Assembly (NCBI GenBank): GCA_903824965.1
Contig: CAIJYR010000213.1
Coordinates: forward strand, 1-33,707
Reading direction: 5' to 3'
Source of the DNA: an uncultured Thiotrichales bacterium
Lineage (GTDB): Bacteria > Pseudomonadota > Gammaproteobacteria > CAIRSR01
DNA: 33,707 bases
The notes under the pieces were generated by a model, which did not search any database, had not been told where the DNA came from, and was given only the letters and a program-made list of their open reading frames with translations. A program made the translations under genes and the position numbers. Every line of letters starts with the position of its first letter. The first letter of the stretch is position 1. This document shows, piece by piece, positions 1-8,539 of this stretch.

Positions 1-10
1 AAATGGCTTT

Positions 11-141
11 ACGCCGTGCTCGGTTGCCTTACGTTTTGTCTCAGCCCGCGATACGGCTGCGGACATCGACAAAACGTACGGCCCTCACGGCTACGCGGGG
101 CTCGTCGCACTACGCTTCGCTCCATGTGCTCCTCGATGGAG
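11..141 (+). ncRNA. Structured RNA-like region, possible IscB omega RNA (HEARO)
   Basis: This stretch folds into nested hairpins. GCCGTG at 13-18 pairs with CACGGC at 86-91. A 15-base arm at 26-40 pairs with 68-82 at 14 of 15 positions. CAGCC at 42-46 pairs with GGCTG at 55-59. A separate hairpin joins CTCCAT at 120-125 to ATGGAG at 136-141. No convincing protein is encoded on either strand. A decayed IscB gene lies downstream on the same strand. IscB elements are known to carry a structured guide RNA (omega RNA, called HEARO in older work) just upstream of the protein gene. The identification is an inference from fold and position; the 5' guide end would lie left of the window. Confidence 0.42.
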
Positions 142-431
142 TGGAATTGTCAAACATGCTCGCCGAGGCTCACTATGAAGGTTACACACAGTCCATACAG
201 CGCGGCGTCGATGCACACAAACGTTGGCTCACACCTATCCGATCCAAGGTACGCTTCCAAGATTCACGAACGACTCTTCCTCGCATTGTCCCACACGCAC
301 TCTGACCAGGCAATGCTGAGCCTTGCCCAATGTGAGATGAGCCTGAACGAGAGAGTGTGTTTCCAGCTTTAAGAACCCCACCCCTATTCAGGTCGGGTCT
401 TGTAAAAACAAGCTTACACTTGACCAGTCTA

Positions 432-920
432 AGTCTCTACAGGACTACGTCTTTTGGGCCATGACACCTACGGATGTGTGCCAGTTTGTGGATCTGTCGC
501 TAATCGTTAAACATCTTGAAGAGGGGTAAGGACTTGGTATCATTCAGATCACCGCAAGCATCGGCCCTTGTCTATGTGCCATCCAGCATGGACGAGGGCG
601 TTGCTGACAGTAGGAAGGGCAGCGGTATCAAAGCTACTGGCCACGGCAGTAGGCAAATGTGCGGCACAGATTCAGTACGGTTTTCCAGTTTGGTATCCTA
701 GGCGGCAAAAAGTACATTTCGGCTTTGAGACAGGCGATCAGGTGTGGGCTATTGTCCCGTCTGCCAAGAAAGCCGGAAAATATACGTGTCGTATACGGGT
801 TGCGTTCTGTGCCGAGCCACAGGGAGCTTCGATATCCAAACAAAAAAAGGACATATCTCTGGGATTTCACACAGAGATTGCATTCCTGTTCAACAAAAGG
901 ATGGCTATGCCTCTCTTTGA
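432..920 (+). pseudogene. iscB: Decayed IscB-type RNA-guided nuclease, C-terminal remnant
   Basis: Pieces of the C-terminal half of an IscB protein (the transposon-encoded ancestor family of Cas9) can be read in order but in switching frames. Frame 3 at 627-662 gives IKATGHGSRQMC. Frame 1 at 667-807 gives QYGFP, then FGFETGDQVWAIVP and KKAGKY..RIRV. Frame 3 at 813-920 gives RATGSFDIQTKKGHISGISH, then DCIPVQQKDGYASL and a stop at 918-920. These match the order of conserved blocks in IscB C-termini. At least two frameshifts break the frame, and the bridge-helix and HNH regions are not recognisable, so the gene is dead. Weak IscB-like echoes (for example SIQRGVDAHKRWL near 200-240) suggest the decay extends further left. 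The start coordinate is approximate; 627-920 is the firm part. Confidence 0.82.
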
Positions 921-975
921 AAACCGACTGCTTACCTCTCCATGGCAAAAGCCAGAGGTTTCTCGCAGGCTTCTG

Positions 976-2067
976 ATGAAAGAGTTATCTTCAGTCAGAC
1001 TGATTGCCGTTTTCATTGCCTCACTGTTCATCGTTGACTATGCCATTGCAGACGCACTCCTAACAACCCGGCCTGCACTCACGGTCAGCACAGTATCCCC
1101 TCTCTTGCAGGACTGGCCCATTCAAATCACTGCAAACGGCAGCATCGCAGCTTGGCAGGAAGCCATTGTAGGCGCCGAAATGGGTGGTTTACGTCTGACT
1201 GATGTACTGGTCAATGTGGGTGACGGCGTACACAAAGGCCAGGCATTGGCACATTTGCAGCATGACACCCTAGAGGCAGATCACGATCAAACTCGCGCAA
1301 ACCTGGCAGAAATGGCAGCCACTCTAGAAGAAGCCACAGCCAATGCACGTCGAGCACGTCAGATGGAAAGTCGTGGCGCACTCAGTCCCCAATCCATTCT
1401 CCAGTCCCTCACCGCTGAGAAAACTGCACGAGCACGCGTTGATGCGTTGATCGCACGTCTCAAATCAGAACAACTGCATCTTGATCAAACCCGCATAGTC
1501 GCACCGGATGATGGCACCATTTCCTCTCGGTCGGCAACACTAGGCGCAGTGCCAACACAAGGGCAGGAACTGTTTCGTTTGATCCGGAACGACAGACTCG
1601 AATGGCGTGCCGAATTGACCGCCGCCGATCTGGTGCAAATCAAAAACGGAATGCCTGTGCAGATCATGACCACGAGCCAAGAAATCATCCTGGGAAGTGT
1701 TCGGATGGTCGCACCCACTCTCAATCCTCAAACACGTACTGGCCTCGTGTATGTCGATCTGAACCACTCGGGGAACGCAAAGGCTGGCATGTTTGCACAC
1801 GGTACAATCACCCTGGCCCATCGCGTTGCGCTGACCCTTCCGCAAAGTGCCGTGATGCTCCGTGATGGTTTTAGCTATGTGTATAGCGTTGGGCCTGACC
1901 ATCGGATTACTCAAACCAAGGTCACTGTAGGACGACGTTCTGCTGCTTTCATGGAGATTAGCAGTGGCCTAGCAGCGGATGTGCGCGTTGTCCGCACGGG
2001 CGTCGGTTTTCTCACCGATGGTGACTTGGTCACAATCGTTCCTGACGTGGCCACGAACACCCCTTGA
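976..2067 (+). CDS. RND efflux periplasmic adaptor subunit (membrane fusion protein)
   Basis: This 363-residue protein should link an inner-membrane RND pump to an outer-membrane channel. An N-terminal signal segment (residues about 7-25, ending YAIA/D) exports it. A biotinyl/lipoyl-like half-motif follows (VGDGVHKGQALAHL), then an alpha-helical hairpin rich in Ala, Glu and Arg (about 100-170), the second lipoyl half (IVAPDDGTISSRSATLGAVP), and beta-barrel and membrane-proximal domains (VYSVGPDHRITQTKVTVG). There is no lipobox, so it is probably anchored by an uncleaved signal or is soluble. I chose ATG 976 because it gives a proper signal peptide and has CAGG six bases upstream. The frame is open back to 568, but that part encodes the IscB remnant. 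The stop lies 15 bases before the pump gene, so the two form an operon. The substrate cannot be read from the sequence. Confidence 0.88.
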   Translation: MKELSSVRLIAVFIASLFIVDYAIADALLTTRPALTVSTVSPLLQDWPIQITANGSIAAWQEAIVGAEMGGLRLTDVLVNVGDGVHKGQALAHLQHDTLEADHDQTRANLAEMAATLEEATANARRARQMESRGALSPQSILQSLTAEKTARARVDALIARLKSEQLHLDQTRIVAPDDGTISSRSATLGAVPTQGQELFRLIRNDRLEWRAELTAADLVQIKNGMPVQIMTTSQEIILGSVRMVAPTLNPQTRTGLVYVDLNHSGNAKAGMFAHGTITLAHRVALTLPQSAVMLRDGFSYVYSVGPDHRITQTKVTVGRRSAAFMEISSGLAADVRVVRTGVGFLTDGDLVTIVPDVATNTP

Positions 2068-2082
2068 GAGGCATCTTTTTTC

Positions 2083-5000
2083 ATGAACGTTTCCGCATGG
2101 TCTATACGCAATCCGACCCCTGCCGTTCTGCTCTTTATCATGCTAACCTTGATTGGCTTGATGGGCTTCCGATCGATGAAGATCCAGAATATGCCGGACG
2201 TCGAATTGCCCACAGTGATTGTCACAGCCTCTCTACCTGGTGCTTCTCCTTCGCAATTAGAAACCGAGATTGCACGCAAAATTGAAAACTCGGTCGCCAA
2301 TATCCAAGGCGTCAAGCATATCTATACGATCGTGCAAGATAGTACAACGACCATTACCATTGAGTTTCGCCTAGAAAAATCCATCCAAGAAGCCACCGAT
2401 GATGTCCGTGATGCAGTTTCGCGTATTCGTGCCGATCTACCCTCGGATATGCGCGATCCCGTGATCGCAAAATCGAATATCGCCGGTATGCCTGTACTTA
2501 CCTATACCGTAGCATCGCAACGGATGGACGAGGAGGAATTATCTTGGTTTGTTGACAACAAAATCGCGAAGCGTTTATTGGCAGTCAAAGGAGTGGGGGC
2601 GGTTTCCCGCGTGGGAGGCGTCACCCGTGAAATCCATGTGGAATTGGATTCTGATCGGATGCTGGCCCTGAACACTACAGCGGCAGAAATTTCTCATCAA
2701 TTGCGCCAGGTGCAGCAAGAAGCCTCCGGTGGACGCATGGATGTCGGGGGTGCTGAACAATCCATTCGTACCCTTGCAACTGTACAAAACACCGACGAGC
2801 TTGGCATGGTAGAACTCGCCTTCACAGATGGCCGCCACCTTCGTTTGAACCAAGTGGCCACGGTCGAGGATACAATTGCAGAACGACGCACCATGGCTTT
2901 GTTAAACGGCAAACCAGTCGTTGGTTTTGAGGTTGTCCGTAGCAAGGGTGCGGGCGAAGTAGAAGTGATGTACGGTGTACGTGCTGCCTTAGAACAACTG
3001 AAGACCCAATACCCGGACATTCTCGTTACGGAAGCCTTTAATTTCGTGACTCCGGTGGTCGAGAACTACAACGGTTCTATGTCGCTGATGTACGAAGGTG
3101 CTTTGCTTGCGGTATTGGTCGTCTGGTTGTTTCTCCGTGACTGGCGTGCTACGTTCGTTTCCGCGACTGCGCTACCGCTTTCGATCATTCCTACCTTTGG
3201 TGCAATGTACTGGTTCGGCTTCACTATCAACGTTGTGACCTTGCTTTCACTTTCGCTCGTGGTCGGTATTCTCGTTGATGATGCCATCGTCGAGATCGAA
3301 AATATCATGCGCCATCTACGGATGGGCAAAACACCCTACCAGGCCGCAATGGAAGCCGCAGATGAAATTGGACTCGCGGTCATTGTCACGTCGTTGACCC
3401 TGATTGCCGTCTTTTTGCCGACGGCTTTTATGACGGGTGTGGTCGGCAAGTTCTTCGTCGAGTTTGGTTGGACTGCCGCTCTTGCGGTGTTCTTTTCGCT
3501 CGTCGTCGCCAGAATGCTGACCCCCATGATGGCCGCCTATCTCCTCCACGCCACGCACGGACTCGCAAAAGAGGCGCTCTGGGAGCGCGTGTATATGCAC
3601 CTGGCCCAGTGGTGCCTACAACACCGATGGATGACCTTGCTGATGGCAAGTGCCTTTTTCCTTGGCACCCTTGTAGTGCTCGCACCGTTGCTGCCAACGG
3701 GTTTTATTCCACCGGATGATCTTTCAGAAACTCAGATTGCCCTCACGTTACCACCAGGCAGTACCTTCCAGGAGACGGCTGCCTTGGTGCAACAAGCCGA
3801 GGCTCGGATCAGCCAGCATCCCCAAGTAAGAACCATTTATACGACCATTGGGGGAGGGCATTCTGGTGGCGATCCTTTTGCGCCACAGGGTGTGAGTGAG
3901 GTACGAAAGGCAACACTCACGATCAATCTTGCGCCACGCAATGAACGCCAGGGCATCAAAAAACAGGCCATTGAAGCAGACTTCCGCACTGCAATGGAAA
4001 ACCTACCCGGCGTGCGTATCAAGATTGGCCTTGGTGGTTCCAACGCGAAATACCAATTTTCTCTTGCGAGTGAAGATGGCCGTCTTCTGATCGAACAGGC
4101 CCAAAAAGTCGAGCGCGAATTGCGTGACATACCGGGGGTGGGCAATGTCACTTCCAGTGCAAGCTTGGTGCGGCCGGAGGTGGTGATTCGCCTGGATTTT
4201 GCGAAGGCTGCCGATTTGGGCGTAACTTCTGCGGCCATTGCCGATACCTTGCGGATAGCGACTTCTGGTGATTACGATCAGGGATTGGCCAAGATCAATT
4301 TTTCGCAACGCCAGGTTTCGGTGGTGGTCAAACTGCCTGACAAGGCACGACAGGATCTCGATCAAATCGCTCGTTTGACCGTGCCGAGCGATCACGGCCC
4401 GATCATGCTGGCCAATGTCGCTGACATCGAAATCACGAGTGGCCCAGCTCAAATCGAACGTTTTGACCGGACACGCAATACCATCATTGACATTGAATTG
4501 AATGGTGTTCCGCTTGGTGTTGTGCAGGAAAAAGCCGCAACCCTGCCAAGCCTACAAAACCTACCCCCAGGCGTCGCCCAGAAACCCATCGGGGATGCCG
4601 AAGCCATGGGAGAATTGTTCTCAGGCTTTGGATTGGCCATGCTGACCGGGGTATTGTGCATGTACATCGTATTGGTCTTATTGTTCAAAGATTTTGTACA
4701 ACCCGTGACCATTCTGGCAGCCTTGGTACTTTCTGTCCCTGGCGCTATTTTTGCGCTCTTCATCACCCGCACGGCACTTTCTATGCCTGCGATGATCGGG
4801 CTGATCATGCTGATGGGGGTTGCGACGAAAAACTCGATCCTGCTCGTAGAATACGCCATCATGGCACGGCGCGATCGTCACATGACCCGCAAAGAAGCCT
4901 TGTTGGATGCCTGTCGCAAACGATCACGCCCCATTGTCATGACCACCGTTGCTATGGGCGCGGGGATGTTGCCGGTTGCGATTGGGGTTGGAAGTGATGC

Positions 5001-5163
5001 AAGTTTCCGTTCTCCAATGGCAATTGTGATCATCGGAGGAATCATTACCTCTACGTTTCTGAGTCTGCTCGTGATTCCGGTGGTCTTTACCTATGTAGAC
5101 GATATGCGATCCTGGATGGTCGCCCACCTGTCGCGAAAGAAAGCAGTACAAGCTATTTTGTAG
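2083..5163 (+). CDS. RND-family efflux transporter permease (AcrB/MexB-like)
   Basis: This 1026-residue inner-membrane proton-driven pump has the usual RND length and plan: TM1 near residues 10-30, a large periplasmic loop, six central TM segments, a second loop and a C-terminal TM block. The proton-relay residues are present: the Asp-Asp pair at 399-400 in GILVDDAIVEIEN and Lys916 in GVATKNSILLVEYA. It follows the adaptor gene closely on the same strand and needs an outer-membrane TolC-type channel, which is not in the window. The N-terminus (SIRNPTPAVLLFIML, MPDVELP) resembles the adaptor-paired multidrug HAE-1-like group rather than heavy-metal CzcA pumps, but the substrate is not determined. 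No nearby regulator gene is visible. Confidence 0.95.
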   Translation: MNVSAWSIRNPTPAVLLFIMLTLIGLMGFRSMKIQNMPDVELPTVIVTASLPGASPSQLETEIARKIENSVANIQGVKHIYTIVQDSTTTITIEFRLEKSIQEATDDVRDAVSRIRADLPSDMRDPVIAKSNIAGMPVLTYTVASQRMDEEELSWFVDNKIAKRLLAVKGVGAVSRVGGVTREIHVELDSDRMLALNTTAAEISHQLRQVQQEASGGRMDVGGAEQSIRTLATVQNTDELGMVELAFTDGRHLRLNQVATVEDTIAERRTMALLNGKPVVGFEVVRSKGAGEVEVMYGVRAALEQLKTQYPDILVTEAFNFVTPVVENYNGSMSLMYEGALLAVLVVWLFLRDWRATFVSATALPLSIIPTFGAMYWFGFTINVVTLLSLSLVVGILVDDAIVEIENIMRHLRMGKTPYQAAMEAADEIGLAVIVTSLTLIAVFLPTAFMTGVVGKFFVEFGWTAALAVFFSLVVARMLTPMMAAYLLHATHGLAKEALWERVYMHLAQWCLQHRWMTLLMASAFFLGTLVVLAPLLPTGFIPPDDLSETQIALTLPPGSTFQETAALVQQAEARISQHPQVRTIYTTIGGGHSGGDPFAPQGVSEVRKATLTINLAPRNERQGIKKQAIEADFRTAMENLPGVRIKIGLGGSNAKYQFSLASEDGRLLIEQAQKVERELRDIPGVGNVTSSASLVRPEVVIRLDFAKAADLGVTSAAIADTLRIATSGDYDQGLAKINFSQRQVSVVVKLPDKARQDLDQIARLTVPSDHGPIMLANVADIEITSGPAQIERFDRTRNTIIDIELNGVPLGVVQEKAATLPSLQNLPPGVAQKPIGDAEAMGELFSGFGLAMLTGVLCMYIVLVLLFKDFVQPVTILAALVLSVPGAIFALFITRTALSMPAMIGLIMLMGVATKNSILLVEYAIMARRDRHMTRKEALLDACRKRSRPIVMTTVAMGAGMLPVAIGVGSDASFRSPMAIVIIGGIITSTFLSLLVIPVVFTYVDDMRSWMVAHLSRKKAVQAIL

Positions 5164-5241
5164 GATGGCGATTCAGTTCTTCCCCGTAACTCCTCAGGTA
5201 TCCAAGAATACCTGCAACCAACTCTTTTAGCCTTTGATAAA

Positions 5242-5274
5242 CTCCTTCCCATGGGGAAGGGGCTGGGGGGGCTG
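5242..5274 (-). repeat. C-rich hairpin intergenic repeat, copy 1 (REP-like)
   Basis: CCTTCCC at 5244-5250 pairs with GGGAAGG at 5254-5260 around a 3-base loop, followed by a G-rich tail ending at 5274. On the minus strand the order is C-rich tail then hairpin, the same plan as the copies at 5460-5491 and 30117-30155. Short repeats of this kind sit between genes in many bacteria. Confidence 0.6.
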
Positions 5275-5282
5275 TTTTTGAT

Positions 5283-5317
5283 CTTGATCTTGCATCTTGC
5301 ATCTTGCTAAGATCAAG
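5283..5317. repeat. Inverted repeat enclosing GCATCTT heptads
   Basis: CTTGATCTT at 5283-5291 is the exact inverse complement of AAGATCAAG at 5309-5317. The 17-base loop holds repeats of the heptad GCATCTT. It lies 120 bases after the RND pump stop and could act as a transcript end for that operon, but there is no T-run, so terminator function is uncertain. Confidence 0.45.
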
Positions 5318-5459
5318 TCAAAATCAACCCCTTTTCTTAGTACAAAATCAAGATATAGTGAGGTGCAGAAGAAGAGGCCATCCACTCAAAATACAGTCAT
5401 CTTGCTATATCAGTAACTGATCAGGGCATCTAAAAAACAAGTCAAACCCAGAAATCACC

Positions 5460-5491
5460 TCTCCCCAACCCCTCTCCTTTCAGGAGAGGGG
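5460..5491 (+). repeat. C-rich hairpin intergenic repeat, copy 2 (REP-like)
   Basis: A C-rich tail (CTCTCCCCAA) leads into a perfect 9-base-pair stem: CCCCTCTCC at 5469-5477 with GGAGAGGGG at 5483-5491, loop TTTCA. It is the clearest member of the three-copy family in this window and lies just beyond the stop of ribF. Confidence 0.7.
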
Positions 5492-5515
5492 CAAGCTGAA
5501 AGTCAAAAGCGTGCG

Positions 5516-6448
5516 CTACATAAGCGTTTCAAAGAAATCTCTGGCTTCCTGCATATCGATCGCAATTTGCGCACGCAGCTCCTCGAAAGACGCAAAGCGG
5601 CGTTCCTCACGAATTCTGTGCAAAAAATCAACCTCCACATAGCGACCATAGATATCGCCTGTAAAATCGAGCAGATGAACCTCTAAGAGGGATCGCATTC
5701 CCCCCGCAGTAGGGCGCGTCCCAATATTAGCAACGCCAGGTTGTGGTTCCCCAGGGACACCAAACATCTCGACAACATAGACGCCAGAAAGCGGCGCTGT
5801 TCGCCTGTGCAAAAACAGATTCGCAGTAGGCACCCCGATCATCCGTCCGCGTTTGTCGCCGTGCGCTACCCGTCCCACCATGCGATACGGTCTGCCCAAT
5901 AGCCTTTCAGCCCGCTCAAAGTCACCTTGACCGAGTACATCCCGAACCCCCGTACTGCTGACCCGCATATGATCAACACGAAACGTATGCAAACTGACCA
6001 CAGGAAAACCATGCGCCATACCCGCCACTCGGAGCATGGTCGCGTCACCACGCCGATCATGGCCAAAACGGAAATCGTCCCCAATAACCAAATAGCGTAT
6101 CCCAAGACCCGCTACCAAAATCCGTTCGATAAAATCCTCCGCTGTCATAGCGGCCATCCGATCATTGAACGGCAGGCACAGTACCCGATCCACCGAATAA
6201 CGACGCAAGACTTCTACCTTTTCGCGAAATCGGGTAAGACGCGGAGGAGTACGATCGGGTGCAAAATATTCTTGTGGATAGGGTTCAAAGGTGATAACCA
6301 AGGTGGGAACCCCATAGATCCCCGCCTGTACTGCGAGTTGTCCCAAAACTTGCTGGTGCCCTAAATGCACACCATCGAAATTGCCAATGCTCGCCACACA
6401 ACCCCGATGCCGAGGCTGTAGATTGTGTATGCCACGAATGATTTCCAT
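5516..6448 (-). CDS. ribF: Bifunctional riboflavin kinase / FAD synthetase
   Basis: The 310-residue protein phosphorylates riboflavin to FMN and adenylylates FMN to FAD. The N-terminal nucleotidyltransferase domain has the signature IGNFDGVHLGH at residues 21-31 and the later YLVIGDDFRFGHDRRGD block. The C-terminal kinase domain shows GDKRGRMIGVPTANL and the VEVDFLHRIREERRFASFEEL end typical of RibF. Length matches the family (about 310). It is the last gene of the ribD-ribE-ptp-murJ-ribF operon, starting three bases after the murJ stop, so translation is probably coupled. The murJ-ribF neighbourhood is common in proteobacteria, though often followed by ileS-lspA, which are absent here. Confidence 0.96.
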   Translation of the reverse strand: MEIIRGIHNLQPRHRGCVASIGNFDGVHLGHQQVLGQLAVQAGIYGVPTLVITFEPYPQEYFAPDRTPPRLTRFREKVEVLRRYSVDRVLCLPFNDRMAAMTAEDFIERILVAGLGIRYLVIGDDFRFGHDRRGDATMLRVAGMAHGFPVVSLHTFRVDHMRVSSTGVRDVLGQGDFERAERLLGRPYRMVGRVAHGDKRGRMIGVPTANLFLHRRTAPLSGVYVVEMFGVPGEPQPGVANIGTRPTAGGMRSLLEVHLLDFTGDIYGRYVEVDFLHRIREERRFASFEELRAQIAIDMQEARDFFETLM

Positions 6449-6451
6449 AGG

Positions 6452-8038
6452 CTATTGGGATCCCAGCCCAGCAGTTTTTTCCGCCGCTGCAATGGTAGGA
6501 CTGCGGCCCAGCAAAAGGGATCGGATCTGGACTCCGCTCACGATAAGCACTGAGAAATAAACCCCCATACACACTACGATCCAAAGTACCAAATGCGCAG
6601 CACGCGCCAATACACTCCACGCCATCCAAGAGGCTAAGCTTCCTGTTCCCCACCACAACACAATCGCCATGGCTGCATTGGCCAACGCCGCCCGTGTGAG
6701 AAAACCGCCCCAACCCGGCAGGGGATGATAAACACCGACACGACGCAGGGTACGGTAAAGCAATCCAGCATTTAAGTAAGCCGATAGGGTAGTGGCGAGT
6801 GCCAATCCCGCATGAGCAAGCGGAAAGACCAACAGCACGTTGAGCACCATATTGGAGAGCATCGCAAAAATGCCGATACGTACCGGTGTTTTCGTGTCTT
6901 GACGGGCATAAAAACCCGGCACCAACACCTTGATGAAAATAAACGCAGGCAATCCGAAGGAAAAAGCCATCAAACTACGGGTGGCCATCTCGGTATCATG
7001 GGCAGAAAATTCCCCATATTGAAACAGAGTGGACAACAATGGCCCACCCAGTAGGGCAAGCGACAACCCAGCAGGCACGCCAATCAACACAACCAAACGG
7101 AGTGCCCAATCCAACGTGCGCGTAAAACTTTCTGCGTCGCGCATCGCATTGTCGGCGGAAAGCTTTGGCAAAATCACGGTCGCAATGGCGATTCCAAAGA
7201 CACCCAACGGAAACTCTAACAACCGATCGGAATAATACAGCCAAGAAACGCTGCCCATCACCAAAAAAGACGCAATCAGCGTGTCAAACAGCAAATTGAT
7301 CTGGGCCACTGAAGAACCAAACAGCGTCGGTACCATGAGCCTGAGGATCTTCCGTACCGCTGCGTTTTGGAAACTCGGCTTCGGCAAAGCCAACAGTCCC
7401 AACCGAAAGACAAATGGGAGCTGTACCATCAGTTGCAACGCACCCCCTAGCAACACACCCCAAGCCAGGCCCGTGACCGGATGCTCCAGGTGTGGTGCCA
7501 AGAGGAGGGCACCTGCAATCATCGACAAATTGAGAAAAACGGGCGTAAAAGCAGGAACCCCAAACCGCCCGTAGGTATTGAGTACGCCACCGGCGAGTGC
7601 TGCCAAGGAAATGAACGTGAGGTAAGGAAAAGTGATGTGAAGCATCTCGACGGTCAGTCCGTAGCGGGTTGGCTCACTGACAAAACCCGGCGCGAACACC
7701 ATGACCAACACAGGCGCTGCGAGCACCCCCAAGATCGTAATCAACACCACAATCAGCCCAAGCACCCCAGCCACATGTCCGATCAGGGCACGCACTTCGT
7801 CGTGTCCGTACAGGGTCTTTTGCTCGGACAGTACGGGTACAAACGCCTGCGAAAACGATCCCTCGGCAAACAACCGACGCAAAAAATTGGGAATACGAAA
7901 AGCAACAAAGAACGCATCCGCGCCATTGCTTGCTCCAAAATACCGCGCAACGACCATATCTCGCAGAAAGCCCAGGATGCGCGAGATCAGGGTCATACCA
8001 CCAACGGTAAAGGTTGAACGCAGAAGCTGCTTGCTCAT
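6452..8038 (-). CDS. murJ: Lipid II flippase MurJ
   Basis: This 528-residue polytopic membrane protein of the MVF/MOP superfamily flips lipid-linked peptidoglycan precursor across the inner membrane. The N-terminus (GGMTLISRILGFLRDMVVA) and the block AFRIPNFLRRLFAEGSFSQA are diagnostic of MurJ. Hydrophobic stretches throughout fit 13-14 membrane segments. The start ATG overlaps the end of the upstream phosphatase gene by four bases (ATGA), a coupled arrangement, and the stop is three bases from ribF. It is expected to be essential. Nothing in the sequence suggests damage. Confidence 0.96.
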   Translation of the reverse strand: MSKQLLRSTFTVGGMTLISRILGFLRDMVVARYFGASNGADAFFVAFRIPNFLRRLFAEGSFSQAFVPVLSEQKTLYGHDEVRALIGHVAGVLGLIVVLITILGVLAAPVLVMVFAPGFVSEPTRYGLTVEMLHITFPYLTFISLAALAGGVLNTYGRFGVPAFTPVFLNLSMIAGALLLAPHLEHPVTGLAWGVLLGGALQLMVQLPFVFRLGLLALPKPSFQNAAVRKILRLMVPTLFGSSVAQINLLFDTLIASFLVMGSVSWLYYSDRLLEFPLGVFGIAIATVILPKLSADNAMRDAESFTRTLDWALRLVVLIGVPAGLSLALLGGPLLSTLFQYGEFSAHDTEMATRSLMAFSFGLPAFIFIKVLVPGFYARQDTKTPVRIGIFAMLSNMVLNVLLVFPLAHAGLALATTLSAYLNAGLLYRTLRRVGVYHPLPGWGGFLTRAALANAAMAIVLWWGTGSLASWMAWSVLARAAHLVLWIVVCMGVYFSVLIVSGVQIRSLLLGRSPTIAAAEKTAGLGSQ

Positions 8039-8532
8039 GAGGGGTGCTGTACGTCTAAGTCGGGGAGCAAGGCCGCGAGCAGACCCTGTGCGGCAGCCTC
8101 TATGAGGTCGAGCACATGGTCAAAGCCGTTCGCCCCTCCATAGTAGGGATCGGGCACTTCCTCAGCGGGGAGGTGTGGCGCGAAGGTCAAAAACAGACGA
8201 ACCTTGTGGGCGTACTGAGGGGCTTGTTGGATCAAGGATTGGTAGTTGTCACGATCCATCGCCAACAGATAATCATAGTGCTCGAAATCCTTCGGAACCA
8301 CCCGCCTAGCACGTAACGCACTGAGATCAACACCGCGACGCAACGCTGCGGCCTGGCTACGCCGATCGGGTGGCTCGCCCACATGATAGGCATGGGTACC
8401 CGCCGAATCAATCTCAAACCGATGGCTCAGTTTGTTTTTGTGTACCCATTGCGTGAAGACGCCCTGCGCCGTGGGAGAACGACAGATGTTTCCCATGCAA
8501 ACAAAGAGTATTTTGATCGTATCTGTGCGCAC
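8035..8532 (-). CDS. Low-molecular-weight protein tyrosine phosphatase family protein
   Basis: This 165-residue cytosolic enzyme has the active-site loop C-X5-R-S at residues 12-19 (VCMGNICRSP) and the general-acid Asp in VPDPYYGG near residue 128, so both catalytic elements are intact. The length is normal for the family. Members include phosphotyrosine phosphatases that act on bacterial tyrosine kinases of polysaccharide export, and ArsC-like arsenate reductases; the DPYYGG motif favours a phosphatase. The start is GTG at 8532, seven bases after the ribE stop, and the end overlaps murJ by four bases. No tyrosine kinase partner lies in the window. Its place inside a riboflavin/murJ operon is the odd feature. 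Confidence 0.92.
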   Translation of the reverse strand: MRTDTIKILFVCMGNICRSPTAQGVFTQWVHKNKLSHRFEIDSAGTHAYHVGEPPDRRSQAAALRRGVDLSALRARRVVPKDFEHYDYLLAMDRDNYQSLIQQAPQYAHKVRLFLTFAPHLPAEEVPDPYYGGANGFDHVLDLIEAAAQGLLAALLPDLDVQHPS

Positions 8533-8539
8533 CGTTGGC

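Larger units (their letters stand above)
5164..5515. other. Intergenic region with repeats, no gene
   Basis: This stretch separates the RND operon from the 3' end of ribF, so the flanking genes converge. I see no supportable reading frame. It contains two C-rich hairpin repeats (5242-5274 and 5460-5491) and a heptad repeat inside an inverted repeat (5283-5317), all listed separately. The rest is AT-rich and unremarkable. Confidence 0.7.

Noticed and set aside
3-372. Overlapping plus-strand frames of 100 and 118 codons at the left end
   Set aside because: They cover the hairpin-rich region and IscB decay, have no recognisable protein features and shift against the IscB-like blocks.
976-5163. 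Heavy-metal (CzcA-type) efflux pump
   Set aside because: The pump keeps the Asp-Asp pair and Lys of drug-type pumps and lacks clear metal-specific motifs, so I left the substrate open.
8035-8532. Arsenate reductase (ArsC) instead of phosphatase
   Set aside because: The fold is shared, but the DPYYGG acid loop and the lack of ars genes favour a phosphatase.
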